Source: Clavelina lepadiformis
Taxonomy: Eukaryota; Chordata; Ascidiacea; Aplousobranchia; Clavelinidae
DNA: 64,000 bases
Direction of reading: 5' to 3'
Assembly: GCF_947623445.1 (NCBI RefSeq)
Contig: NC_135245.1
Coordinates: 15,445,501-15,509,500 of the forward strand
Positions 32,876 to 45,078 of this stretch are shown piece after piece (position 1 is the first letter of the stretch; each line of letters opens with the position of its first letter). A program made the position numbers and the translations under genes. Under the pieces are notes generated by a model that was not told where the DNA came from, did not search any database, and saw nothing but the letters and a program-made list of their open reading frames with translations.

Positions 32876-35043
32876 GATTTTTCAAGGGTGTTGAGATACT
32901 TTTACTAAAGTTATGCCTAGTCTGTAACATAGCAAAATAACATCAGAATCAGATAAAATAAAAGATTTAGCACAAATGCACATGCAAAACACAAGTCATT
33001 TAATATAATACCTGAATACAGAATTAGCGTACTTCTAATTCTGATGTACACACTGAGTATATTCTACGTTCCTTTATCCTGTGCTTATGTTCTGTACAAA
33101 AAATAGATTAACTTGGCCCAAGTACAAAAAAGTTTGGCTAAAAAATTTTTGTTAGACAGTTGACTTAGATTAGAAGCATGCTAGCATGTTTTTAACAAGT
33201 CTTGGATGTGCAATACATTAGTATGATGCAGTAAGGAAAGCTTGAGTGTATATTTGCAATCTTTTTCAACGTCGCGTTTAACAATATGTTGCTCAAATTT
33301 TGTCATTTTAATACTTGACTATACCCCTACAACTATTTCTTCATGCAGTAAACCAGCATACCATTCTGTACTAATAATACAACAAAGTTAACCTTGTTTC
33401 ATTAATAACAACAAATCCTGTTCTTGCTAGCAATTAGCAGTATAACATGTAACATGTAACTTTGCAGTTAGGACTATTGGCTCTACTGCATACATAACAA
33501 TATTGTAAGCAACTAAGTAAAACCTTAAGTTTAAAAAAGATATATAATAAAATTTAGTTTGTTTTATTGACCTAATCTAACTTTCCTTGGGATCTGTTGC
33601 ACAATTTTTTTGGTTCCTACTACATAATATGTAACTTTAATTATTAACTAATGAATGCATGATAGTAGCCATGGTTTTGAAACAACTCCTAAATTGGGGA
33701 CCAAGTTTCAAGTGTTCTTTGTTCCACTTCTCCCAATTTCTATTGTGACAAATTTAGAGAAAAGCAGTTTAAAACGGTAAATATATAAAGGTTTTTAAAA
33801 ATTTGGAAAGCATAACAGTTTGACGAGATCTCGGGAATGCAGAACGGCCAAAATCAGGGTGCAAAATGGTGCACTTTGCAGTCTAGCAGCCTTTATGCAA
33901 AGCCCGTGGGACTCTGTTTTGGGCAGTATATGTGCAATCTCAAAACAACTGGAGACATCATTGTGCTCTTTATTGTTAATGTCTGGGACAGCTGACTTAG
34001 ATGACTGTGAGGTATTTTTGCTGCCCTACATCAATCAATGATGTTAAAATTATATTATGGTACATTTTAGTTTTACTTTAAATGGTAAAAACAAACTCTC
34101 TCTCTCTCTAAGACAGAGAAAAGTGCGCTAAAGTGAATGTCTCCTTTTCACACCTTTTCCTAAACTTTTTAATCAGGTGCAGCAAGCAAAGTCTTCAATC
34201 TCAAGGGTGCAGTTGCCATACTTTTCACTATGGGTTTTGAGTTGTCGTACAAAGAGTTAATTGTTATTAAAATGCATTTATGGGCATCCAAGGGCATTTT
34301 CCAGAAGCATCCATTTTTACTTCTAGGATATCCACTCAAAAGGGTTAAAGATATTCCCAGAAAGGTGTCTATAAATTTTAATATTTGAATACCTCACGCA
34401 ACCAAAATGAAATATATTGATAGTGTAAGGCTACTGAGTTATAACTCAAATCTCTCCACCTACCCGAGAATACTTTTCGCCAAATAACTTTAACTGAAGT
34501 TTTTATTTTTGTAATGGCCACAAACAAAGCAAATGAAAAAATCATATTGTCATCATATCATATTATCATTTTTTAAATAACACAATTTTGGGGTAAATCC
34601 ATTGTTTAACAGTGATAACGCACAAAGGCACTACATAACATTACTGCTATATAGGAAACGTTTTGTTAAACTAAAATCACGTCGGCTGTCATGGAAAAAA
34701 GGAAATACTCCGCAAGTGAGATGAAAGAATTAAAAGAGAACCAAATGTACCAAAACCACTGTTGAAAAAGCTTACTGTATATGTACCGAAATGACATGTA
34801 ACGCAAATGCATTACCTAGTATGATGTTAACTGTTATAGTTATAGGCCAGCACTATAAAGAACACGTTCGCAAAAAATTGGCCTAATAAATACTTGTGCT
34901 GATGCTTTCTGCATTATACCAGATTAAAGATTTAAAAATATTTAACCGATGTCAGTTTACTGAAGTTGCTGAATCACGATATGATGACCGGCAGATTTTT
35001 GTTGATGGGCTTACCACTCTCGTTTTAGACGAGGAAAAAAAAG

Positions 35044-35110
35044 CAATGCGTTGGCGTAGTGGTTAACAATGGGGCTCGTATGATGGAGATCTCGGGTTCG
35101 AATCTTACTA
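35044..35110 (+). mobile_element. tRNA-derived SINE fragment
   Basis: The segment has a box A-like TGGCGTAGTGG followed about 40 bases later by a box B-like GGTTCGAATC, the internal RNA polymerase III promoter spacing of a tRNA. It is followed by a T-rich stretch. The acceptor ends do not pair well, so it reads as a SINE head, not a functional tRNA gene. Confidence 0.6.
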
Positions 35111-35284
35111 TTTTTTGATTTCTTTATGTCTACATTTATTTTTGATCGAATTTAGTCATGAGAGGTGAGAATATGGGTCGGAGGGAATTAGTTTTAGGTT
35201 AATTTACACTTTGGAAAAATTAGTACGTCGTTTTAGTTTGAAAAATAAAATAGGAATACATTTCAATTCACTGACTAGCGTAAT

Positions 35285-35460
35285 TGCCGTTTACCGTATT
35301 CGTGTTTTCCTACATCGGTAAACGGCGCCCGGTAAAATAAGTGTCTACTTTTTACCGGCCGCCGTTTACCAAAGTAAGAAAATAACAATTGCGTAACCAG
35401 CTAGCTGTTTACCAAAGCAGCTTTTTGCAAATTCGGTAATCGGCAGCCGGTAAAATAGAT
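35285..35460. repeat. Palindromic GGTAAACGGC / GCCGTTTACC repeat cluster
   Basis: Several inverted copies of GGTAAACGGC and CCGGTAAAA are packed here. The best hairpin pairs GGTAAACGGCGCCCGGTAAA (from about 35315) with TTTTACCGGCCGCCGTTTAC (to about 35370) around a short loop. More copies flank it at 35285 and 35430. It may be the end region of a DNA transposon. Confidence 0.6.
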
Positions 35461-36129
35461 GATGCCTAAAGATTTTGATACCATTATACGAAATCATGTC
35501 CTATTTACCAAGGCTGTGCAACATTAGACATCGGATGCGTTAGCAGCATTAATTCATTACAAAAGACCAGTTGGTAGGCCCGTCCAGTAGAATTCCGCTT
35601 CCAGTCTGTTCATCTGCTAGCCTAGCCTATATCCAAAGTTAAACTCCACATTTCTCTGTTCTGTCTTGTATGCGTTCAGGTTTTTCTGAGGGAATTTCCC
35701 GTATTAACAACACGTGTAAAAAACACAAAAGGGAATTTTTTTATAGAATCCTGAGGGCATGCTTACTTTTATGGCATCACCACAATAACGACAAAAGATA
35801 AATTGCTAGGCAAAAAAAAACTAGGTTGATCCATTTTTGCTGTCTCAATACAATTTTTACCGAACAAGCATTAGCGACGCTTGCTCTTATTCAGTTGTGG
35901 AAGACACTGTATGACAAATAAATGTTGTTGTCGTATTACTCGTATGCATATTACACAACAAACATATCTGTCATAAAGACCGCGTATGCTGGCGGTAATT
36001 GTTAGAATATGAGCGAGGACGATTGATGGTTGATAACTTGTTTTACTTCTGTTTCGATGATATGAGTTCTCATTTCTCAAATTGCGTGACTATGCTGTTA
36101 GTTGCTTAAGTTCTGTCTATGCATATTAC

Positions 36130-36798
36130 TAGGGCAACCAAAAGTCAATATGGTCAATTTTTTTTTACCTGCTCAGAATGCTATGAAACAAGCACAACAC
36201 AAGTTTCAGCTTTGTACGACGTGTGGTATAGAAGTTATTAGGTCAGATAAAGTCAAAATGTTACGTTAGGTCAAAATACGGTCAAATTGTTTCGTTAGGT
36301 CTTTTTTTTAGGTCAAAATCTATTAAACTTGTAATTTTGTAACCATTTTGTAATATTATTCTTCCGTTTTTCTCTTTTCTTGTACCGCAAACAATTCCAG
36401 TCCCGCAAATTTTACTTAGAACCAAAGCCACAAAGAGAGGGAAGGCTTTTCAGCGCGTTTGGTGACGTCACGATATGACGGCATTGCGTTTGAAACTGCA
36501 AGTTGTCAATCTTAATGCGCAAAAACGAAAAAAAAAGTCAACACTACAAAAGCATTTTGTCATTTTTAAATGCAGCTTTAGATTAGAAGTTGCTGTAGAC
36601 AGTGTAGAGACTATCAGTATAGCGTTTTTCAAAATGAGGTCAAAATTTAAACGCTTTAGGGCAAAATAAGGTCAAAATGTAAACTTTTTAGGTCAAAATA
36701 AGGTCAAAATGTAACCTTTTTAGGTCAAAATGAGGTCAAAATTTGCAAATTTTAAGGTCAAAATTTAAAATTTTTAGGTCAAAAAACTGGTTGCCCTA
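36130..36798. mobile_element. hAT-type non-autonomous element (669 bp)
   Basis: Perfect 11 bp terminal inverted repeats TAGGGCAACCA / TGGTTGCCCTA are flanked by a perfect 8 bp direct repeat CATATTAC (36122-36129 and 36799-36806). This is the hAT signature. The right half holds repeated AGGTCAAAAT words. The left half (about 36146-36460) matches 27295-27590, the stretch of the MULE just upstream of its transposase frame. No transposase is encoded. Confidence 0.85.
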
Positions 36799-36806
36799 CA
36801 TATTAC

Positions 36807-38400
36807 TAAATGATAAAGTTCCCATTTTATTTATTATCAGACACGAAGGCTTTCACCTTCGGGCAAAGCTTACTGAATGTTACATCGCGCTCAGTAACAA
36901 GTGAAATCGATCACATAAAAAGGAAAGATTGTAAACATTACATCGGTATTTATATGTGGCAAATCAGTTCAAGCGAGGTAATTTATCTGACGTCATTAAG
37001 GAGAACTCAAATCTGGTCAACAACTGAATTACAAGATCCCAAATTAAATTTCAAACATCTCGAAAACAACTCGTCACTCGTGACGTAATCGTCACAACTG
37101 TTTCCATTGTCTTCCAAGTTGTGGCGTTATAATTATATTTCTGCGATTTACAGCGCTATTACATAACGTCATACTTGCCATAAGTTCATTTTCAATTCAC
37201 GACATAATTTTTATCCAATCGAAGAATAGTTGAATGACGTGTTGTGTTCCGTAAACATGTTATTTACCTTGCACTTTTGAACTCATTCTACTAAGATATT
37301 CCCATTACTGTCATCTTATTTTGTAAATATGTTTTATTCATTGCATTATGAACTCACCGAATTCAAATCAACCCCTGTATGATTAATGACTTAATTGGTA
37401 AACATGTTTATCTGTATGATTGACCGCAATAAACGCATTGTCATTTTAAAACAGGCAGTGTTGATTTACACTTAGGCTTAATTGCTTTCATAAAAAATCC
37501 CATTGTTATAATTAACACTTAACCTGTAAACCTTGGAGTCTAAAAGTCCAAATCATTTCCTTTTATTGATAAACGCATTGCACCTCAAGTTGGAATTCTA
37601 TTTCTTTAATTTTTCCCCTTCAGTGTATATATGTAGCCTACCGTTGCATGCTATGATTTCAGAACCGAACTACTTTTTTAAAATAGTACCAAATACTCGA
37701 ATTGTGGATACATATTATGCCCAGTATCGGTATCGGTACCAAGAATACATTTTTTGCCAAGTAACGGTACCGTTACCGACGGTACTTTCAAAGTACTGAC
37801 TGCCCACCTCTGACGATACTGTACCATACCATAGACAGCATAAACCTTGGTTCGTATTCACTAAATTAATACTGATTAAAATTTAACATAAATTACCTGT
37901 GAACAATTTTGATCAAAGTGATCAGATATGGTTGATACCTATTTGCTAGTAATAAACAAAAGTCACTTGCCTTCATGATAAATTAAAAATTGAAATCAAA
38001 TATTTACTGCATCAAAAAAAATATCAGTGTTGCCAGTAAATAACTTTTGAAATCAAAGATAAAATGACTAGTTATTTTAAGCTAAACCAGCAAAATATTT
38101 TGCAAATTTACCATGAATTTACAAAACTTGGAAAAAAGTGGACCTTTCTGTAACAAATGTATTGAAAATTTCAAAAACCCTTACAAAAAACTCGAGTTGC
38201 TCTCTGACCTTGGAGTTTATTGTCTTTTTGTAGGCAACATAACTAGCACGTGCGCTAGGTGTTTTATAATCGATTGATGGTAACTGGTGCTGTTGTTTGC
38301 TGTTGGCACAATTGAAATTTTATGCGTTATTAACAGTGTTAGGCATTGTTTCCTACTGTTTTTTAGCTTGCACTTCTAGCCTAAAAAGAATACAATAGCA
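36807..38400. other. Intergenic upstream of C1QBP
   Basis: No gene is supported. At 37725-37810 a run of GGTACCG and CGGTACC words ends in CAAAGTACTGACTGCCCACC. The reverse complement looks like one end of a hAT element (CAGAGGTGGGCAGTCAG), but the partner end was not found. The C1QBP promoter should lie close to 38400; no TATA element stands out. Confidence 0.4.
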
Positions 38401-41400
38401 ATGACAACTTCAATCGCAAGAACTTTTCAGCGATGTTTAATGTCGGGAAGTTTTCAAAAATCAGCTTCATACGGGAAGAGGTATAAGTGTGTGACTGTAT
38501 AAGCTGATGTATGTCATCAAAAAACAGGAGAACCTACAGTTAGCCTACACGAAGTTATGGGTTTGGTAAATTTAATTGTATTGTTTAAGCTATTGTCAGT
38601 GTAACAGTTTTAGGCTGCAACAATGAACATTTCATAGCGGAAAGTATGGAATCTACCAGGGTGCATTCGATGTGAGCTACGCCGAAGATCTTCGGCGTGA
38701 GCGGCAGGCAAGTGGCGTAAAGTCGGCTTTACACAGCCAATTCACATGTTGGCACAATCATGGCAAATTCACTTTGCTATATGAAAAAGAGCACTGTGTC
38801 TCCTTTATCTTAAGAATCACGGTTAGCATAACGTCTTTGGCGTATTCGTAATGTACCCTGAAGCACTTGTATGCATGAAATTCATGTTGGTGCACACCAA
38901 AATTTTTTATCTTCACGCCAACTTATAATAAACAAATCAAGAAAAGCTGGTTGTTTGAACATCAATTTACAATTGATAAACAAATAATTGATGTTACGGT
39001 CCAGGGTGCATGCTGTACGATGCGTATGCTGATTGCCAGTTTGGCGCATTACAAATGTGCCGAAGACATTATACCAACTGCAATCTCTAAAAGAAGAAAA
39101 TGCTGTGCTCTTTCATTTAAACAAGAAAAAAGCAGCAGAGTAAAATTAATTTATAGTTGCCATGGTTGCACCAAGACTTGAATTGGCTCCTTGTCGAATC
39201 GAGTTTATTCCGCTTGAACGTAGCTCACGCTGAAGATCTTTGACGTAATTCATGTGAAATGTACCCTGGGCTTCAGTGCGCGCCATCACGCCCAAATTTA
39301 TGTCCGTTCAACAAGTAATGAGTTGACAAACATGTGAAACAGCATATTTTTTGTCCTCGTTGATTCAAAACATCCTTGTTATCACTGGTTGCACTTTTCA
39401 CAGGGTAACTCGTCTTTCTTGCAACTTACACAATATTCTCTAGCAGCTGAAGTTATTGTTTCAAGTAAATATAAGAAAAAACGTACCTCACAAGTATTCA
39501 GTTTCAATCAAATGAAAATGCATTTAAAACATAAATGAAATAAATTCTTAATATATCTTTTCTTAATCTGTAATACCTGTTAAAACTACCTATTTAAATT
39601 AAGCGCTTGCACTGAAACACTACAAGTTTATTAAACTACAAACGAGGGAAATTACAGACCAACTACACTCTAATTTATTTAGAATTTTAAAAAAAGTACA
39701 CACAAGCTCGGTAACTGGGGCTCAATCAATGGTGAAGGAACTTTTGATCGTAAGTTGAGCAAAGACCTGATCTTCAGTCTGTAGATAAAGTTAGTAATAT
39801 TATACCATACATAAGCACTCTAAGATGTTTTACTGTTTGTGGATATGTACAAAGTTAGTTCTAACCAACAATAAAAGTTTATTGATTCTCTAATTGTTTT
39901 CAGAAAACAGTTACATAAATGCTTTAAAAGTTATTATTTCATGCGAAAAGTTTGGTAAGCCACACACCTGGCTGTGGATAATAAGTAAAGTTGGAAATAC
40001 AAAATTAACAGCTGAATTAAATTCTGGCCGGAAATTGTGCATTTTTTTCATTCGTAGCTATATATGTAAAATTTTAAGCAAAAAGCCTGCCATTTGCAGA
40101 ATTTTTCCAAATTCCATTCAAATACAATTGCAAGTTAATAACATACCTGTAAGCATTCCTTTAGACCAGACATGTGCAACCAGTGGGCCGCAGTGCGGCC
40201 CGCCAGGTTGTTCCAAGCGGCCCGCGTGGTTCTCAGCAAAATGTTAGAAGTTCATACTAGCCATCACTATTTGATGCAGTTTACATCAAAGCAATGGAAA
40301 TTTTCGCATTTTCGTGTCGTGGACTACATTAAATCTATTTCTTAACTATATAAACTGCATAGGAAAGTCGTTTTATGATACTAATTTTTTCTGAAAAAAT
40401 CATGTGGCCCGCGTTGTCATTCAAAATTTTGTATTTGGCCCTCCAGTGAAAAAGGTTGCACATGCCTGCTTTAGACATACCCACCGTTTTTAACAATGTA
40501 TACTTGGCCAAATTCAATTCACAAACATAACAAATCAATCAACAAAAGTAGCTGTAATAGGAAATAAGATGAAACTACTTTTTTCAGCGCTGAATACTGT
40601 TGTTTTTTGCAGTAATTTGCAAAACTGTTACGTTTAATCAACTAAAACTAAAGTAACTAAATAATATGATACAGTATTCTCATTTTTAGAATCGATTACA
40701 ACGCTGCTAATCTATCACGGTTAGCTGTTGCACAAAATCAGTCAGCTTCATTAATGAGAAGTTATGGAAGATCTATTTGGTACATGGCAAGTAGTGCTCG
40801 GAATTACAAATCTACAAACTTGTGGCCATCTGTAAGCTGTACTTGTGGCAGCTTTCACAGCGAAAGTAAGCTCTTATCAAGGATTTTTTAATTTATATTA
40901 ACAAACAATAAATATTTTAAGTTTTATTTTAACTGTTACCATTACCAAATAAAATACCAAAAAGTAATACTAAACACTTAAGAGATAGTAAGATGTATTA
41001 ATTATCATGAAAAAAGTGCACATGGTTTAAGTCAGGAAAAAAGGCTTAATTGTTAAGTGATAATGATTTATCGATGAGTTTTAGTAATGAAAATTTTTCT
41101 CTGTCTGACAACAATATTTCATCATCATATTAACCCGAACCAATCTACTTCTTAATTTTAGGTGACAAAGAATTTTCTCATTTGCTAATGGACGAAATAA
41201 AAGGAGAAAAAGAAAGAATGACAGGAGTGCCTACTCCGTCCAGCAGTTGGTCTTTGAAATGCAATGGACCCGATTGTAAAATGACCAAGAAGCTACAGGG
41301 TGATATGTAAGTCATTGTAGCTACAACGTCTACTGGAAGATCATGTTTGAAACTCTTTTCTCCTTTTTTGTTTTTTTTTAACTGTAACACTCAAACTGTT

Positions 41401-42345
41401 TTTTTTTTTGAAACGAAAGATATTGTTTTGATTCATGTTTTGTTCATTTTTGACTTAAATTTTATTACTGTTATATATTTTTTGCATTCCCTTAATAACA
41501 AACTTATGTGTACAGCATTGAAGTTTCATTTAATGTGAATGGATCAGTACCACCTGCTCGTGAGGACGCAGTGGAAGATGTTAGTACAACGTCAATGGTT
41601 TTCATAATACCAACACAAATTATTCAGACGGTTTAGTTGTGATCATAGAACGTTTTAATTATTTGTCTTGAATCTGCAGCCTCATTCTTATGATACATTC
41701 TATGTATAGGAGCCGATCATTGCTCAACCAGACTTCATGGTTGACATTAAAAAGCCTTCTTCAAGCGATACTTTATCGTTTGAATGTTACTTCCCTGATG
41801 AAGAACCAGGCGAGGCGGAAGGTAATAAGAGGCCACGTCTTTGACTCGCCTCCATTTCGACAGTCACTGCAGTTTATGCCTGTTTTATGTCATATTGTAG
41901 GAGATCACCCAAACGTCTTCAGCATTCGTTCTATTGTACTTAACAAGGGTGAAGTCACTGATGCCACCTACATTATCGATACAGAAAATATTGATCCGGT
42001 GAGTTTTCTTTTACATCTTACGTCTGGTGACAAGTGTTAGCTTATACATTACTGTTTATAACGTCTGTGCGATGGGATCACAATGGTCTTGTTGAGTTAA
42101 CTCATTTTCGATACCTTGTAGTATTGTGCTTATCATTACACTGATATTTTTACCAAACCCTATGACAAATAACCTTAATCCCGTATACCTTACAGAACGT
42201 CTATGACCATTTGCTCACATACCTAGAAGAACGTGGAATCAACAATGATTTCGCTGATGAACTGGTTGACATTGCAAGTGGTGTTGAAAATCACGAATAT
42301 ATCAAATCTCTTGAAAAATTACAAAATTTTGTATCCTGTGATTAA
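38401..42345 (+). CDS. C1QBP: Complement component 1 Q-subcomponent-binding protein, p32/MAM33 family
   Basis: Seven exons join in frame to 274 residues: 38401-38480, 40690-40865, 41162-41306, 41516-41579, 41710-41821, 41901-41998 and 42196-42345. p32 is an acidic, homotrimeric mitochondrial matrix protein needed for mitochondrial translation; a fraction is found at other sites. The Arg/Ser-rich first 27 residues look like a mitochondrial targeting peptide. Family blocks follow: DKEFSHLLMDEIKGEKE, IEVSFNVNGSVPP, PDFMVDIKKPSSSDTLSFEC, VFSIRSIVLNKG, and the C-terminal NVYDHLLTYLEERGIN, FADELVDIASGVENHEYI and SLEKLQNFV. Length is close to the human protein (about 280). A polyadenylation signal AATAAA lies at 42518. 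Intron 1 (2.2 kb) carries two transposon-like insertions. The gene converges on the ankyrin gene, with about 0.6 kb between stop codons. Confidence 0.93.
38658..39271. repeat. Inverted-repeat element(s) in C1QBP intron 1
   Basis: The left end CCAGGGTGCATTCGATGTG continues into a GAAGATC word. Its inverted counterpart ends AATGTACCCTGG near 39270, with CACGCTGAAGATC further in. A second pair of similar ends occurs inside (AATGTACCCTG near 38860 and CCAGGGTGCATG near 39003). This suggests two related elements side by side or one interrupted element. No target-site duplication matched for any pairing I tried. Confidence 0.55.
40167..40468. mobile_element. hAT-type miniature element in C1QBP intron 1
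   Basis: The ends CAGACATGTGCAACC and GGTTGCACATGCCTG are inverted repeats with one mismatch. They are flanked by a perfect 8 bp direct repeat CTTTAGAC (40159-40166 and 40469-40476). Near the left end is a GGGCCGCAGTGCGGCCCG palindrome, as seen in some hAT families. The 302 bp are non-coding. Confidence 0.85.
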
Positions 42346-42523
42346 GTCTACCACAGTGGACCGTACCAAAAGTTTTGCTGTCGTGATATGACCGAGATGT
42401 TTTTCAACATCATTCACGGTTTAGCTGGGGCGTCTGCGACATGTTTTCATCTTTATCAAGTTATGTGTATTTAAACTGTTTCCTTAAAGAAACGTTACGG
42501 TTGTCTAGAAAGCTTGAATAAAA

Positions 42524-42942
42524 TTCATTTGTATATGCCAATTTTTCTTTGTCTTTGAGATGTTTCAGTGTCAACGAAAAGCAGGCATGGTTTATTAAAA
42601 TCTTGTGTCATTGATGTAAGCTACAAATGTGCATGTAATATATAATGCTATAAATGTAAATATCTATATAATGCTAGTTTTCTGCTTTAGTTGAAAATTT
42701 TGAAAAACCGTTGCTTTTGCCCACAACTTGACGAATTTGTAATCACTGACTAGTAATAATCGGATACGTGTTGCATAATTGTTGTTATAATTAATTATTA
42801 TGTAGCAGCAGGTGCAACCTTCGTTATGAAATTCGTTCTAGTTTTAACTTCAAGTCAACGTCGGTTGACATTGTCACTTCACTCCAAATACTCAGGAAGA
42901 ATTACTTCTGCTCTAAGATAGCGAGAGTCTTCCACTAGGTGC
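42524..42942. other. Space between convergent C1QBP and ankyrin genes
   Basis: AT-rich sequence without a reading frame of note. It should contain the 3' UTR of the ankyrin gene on the minus strand and the downstream polyadenylation elements of C1QBP. Confidence 0.4.
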
Positions 42943-45078
42943 TCAATCCTGCAAGCTCCCCTTTGTTTTTTGCACAGAAGGACGCTTTTTCCTTCTCGTT
43001 CGAGCAAGCTTGCCATCTGGTGGCTCTTGTTCTTTTCCCGATTTCATGGCCGACAAAAGTGACATCAAGTTTTGTTTTTTACGAGGATCAGGTCGAAACA
43101 TCTTGGGTGGCGAGTTACCGTTTTTCCAATAACTTGGATCAACTCTGTAGCTGCAAACAAAAATGATGTCCTGTTAGAATTTCTACTATATAGGCTATTC
43201 ATCTTCTGAAAGAAATCTATAGTAGCGCTTAACTGGCTGATTTCATAGGTTTGGACAAAATAAAAGAAAGTGATTGTAAAACTTGTTAACGGATTCACTA
43301 TATTTTACAAAACACAAACTAACTGTAGACTAAAATATCAAAGTTCACTGAGAAAAAGCAAATCAGCCACGAGACCAACCTAAATGAAACTAATAGTGAT
43401 GAACTGATGATATATTGAGCGAAACCACGCCATTTTTACTTGCATCAATAGTCGGTCGCATTTAGTAATAGAGTTGAAAACAGAATGGGCAAGCAGCAAG
43501 ATGAAAAATTTTACTAACATTTTCATTACCAGATGAGAAATGCCGTGTTTATACGAAAAGGTTTGTGCTCGGCTGCTGATATAAAAACAGTACAGAAATA
43601 AACAATGTAAAACAATAAAAACTAAAGTAATAGGGTACACTTATTACTTGAACTCTCCACGCAACGCTTGGCTGATCAAATCAGCACATTCTAGATTGCC
43701 ATAAAGCAGAGCATGGTCCATTGCTGTGTCTCCATATCTGTAAGTGACAGGATGCTTTTAATTTCTATTAAAAAGCACTTTGAGTTTGAACCGGACGACT
43801 ACTGAACTGCAAACTAAGAATTTCCGTAAAACAATAGATGATTTACTTGTCAGTTGCAGTGATATCACATCCATACTCTATCACTGCTTTTAGAATATCA
43901 CACCTGCCACTTTCGGCAGCATAGTGAGCAACCGTTTTCTCGTTGTGATTACGCAGCGTGGGGTTCGCGCCAGCCTAAATCACCAAACATATCAATTCTC
44001 TTTTATAACGAATACAATAATAAAGATTAAAGTTTTTTCTTATTGTACTGCTCTATACTTTTCAGGGCCGGCTTAAGCAAGCACGGGCCCAACACAAGAA
44101 CTGATGGCGGTGGCTCTTGCCGATTAGAAAGAAATTATTGTAACTTTATGATAATAATAACGTAAACCAAATATCAACTCTTTGCAAATCAATAAAGCTT
44201 TGTTTTATAGTATGTTTTCACCAAAAAAATTTCTTTTGAGCACAAATTGCGAAATAACATTGTGATTTGCAGCAAAATAGAAGTTGCATTGTCATTTTGT
44301 TGTGATGCTAAGCAGCGCGGGTTTCCAAAAAGCGCATCACTCGCATTGGTTTAAGGGCGGCCTTGGCGTTTTAATCAAACCTTATTCAAAATCTACAACA
44401 CTGTTTGCTATCATTATCATTACTATCGTTTGTTAATAGTGATTGCAAACATTAAAACAAAGGAGAGAAATAGCACCAAAGTTCAAGGTAAAACACGTGA
44501 TTCTTCGTCCAAGATTGTATTATAGTATTTCTTTCCTACAAGTCAACAAAACCTTTTTCAGCGGAACTGTTGCAAAAAGAGTTTTACCAAATTGCCGAAT
44601 CGATCAGTTTCAGAATTGAGAATTTGTTGAACACGCAGGTTTCTGCTAACTGAGCGTATTAAAGCAAATAAAAAGTTTGAGTCTTACAAAGATTTTTATC
44701 AGGTTTTGCAGATATAGTCTACTTTGAAATACATCTATGTAAACATAGAAATGTACAAAAAGGTTTAAGTTACGGAATAGCAGCTTAAATGAAACAAAAT
44801 GGAAAACTAGCTGTAGCCTGGTAGGTCATTAATGATGTGAAGATGCTTGACAAGCAGTAGCTTACTTTATAAAGTGAGATTTATTTTCAAAACAAACTTG
44901 TACCCACCTGCAGCAATTTTTTAACGCAAAGATAATGTCCTTCGATGGCAGACCAAAATAGAGGTGTCCTCCCGTCCCAATCCTCATCTTTTTCATCCCT
45001 GTCTATCCTATGTTGTTCCAGTAAGTCATTCAGCCGCTCCACATCCCCACATGCTGCCACCTCATGAAGAATCGACAT
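42943..45078 (-). CDS. ANKRD66: Small ankyrin-repeat protein, ANKRD66-like
   Basis: Four exons join in frame to 198 residues: 44908-45078, 43847-43974, 43648-43737 and 42943-43150. The start MSILHEVAACGDVERLNDLL begins the first ankyrin repeat. GRTPLFWSAIEGHYLCVKKLLQ, KTVAHYAAESGRCDILKAVI and YGDTAMDHALLYGNLECADLI are further repeats, at about residues 36-57, 70-90 and 100-121. The C-terminal 70 residues are basic and have no domain I recognise. The DEDWDGRTPL segment, the repeat number and the length match vertebrate ANKRD66, a poorly studied protein. The name is likely but not certain. Ankyrin repeats bind other proteins, and no enzymatic role is suggested. Intron 1 (44043-44390) holds GC-rich CAGGGCCGGC-type sequence that resembles a transposon remnant. 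Confidence 0.85.

Larger units (their letters stand above)
32876..36129. other. Intergenic, AT-rich, with repeat fragments
   Basis: This lies between the divergent EXOSC6 and C1QBP genes. No coding exon is supported. It holds a short (CT)n run near 34092-34110, a tRNA-like SINE near 35044, and a palindrome-rich stretch at 35285-35460. The 73-codon plus frame at 33820-34041 shows no recognised domain and probably lies in an old repeat. The EXOSC6 promoter should lie just to the right of 32875, but I cannot point to a core element. Confidence 0.45.

Noticed and set aside
33820..34041. 73-codon plus-strand frame upstream of EXOSC6
   Set aside because: No domain, no splice partner, and the sequence around it looks repetitive.
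35044..35110. A tRNA gene
   Set aside because: Box A and box B are present, but the acceptor stem does not pair and the anticodon arm is poor. A SINE head explains it better.
38658..39271. A complete hAT element with duplications in C1QBP intron 1
   Set aside because: The inverted ends are clear, but none of the possible pairings has matching flanking 8 bp, so I report only an inverted repeat.
44060..44390. Transposon in ankyrin intron 1, with a CAGGGCCGGC start and a GGGCGGCCTTG end
   Set aside because: The ends match only loosely and the flanks share no duplication.
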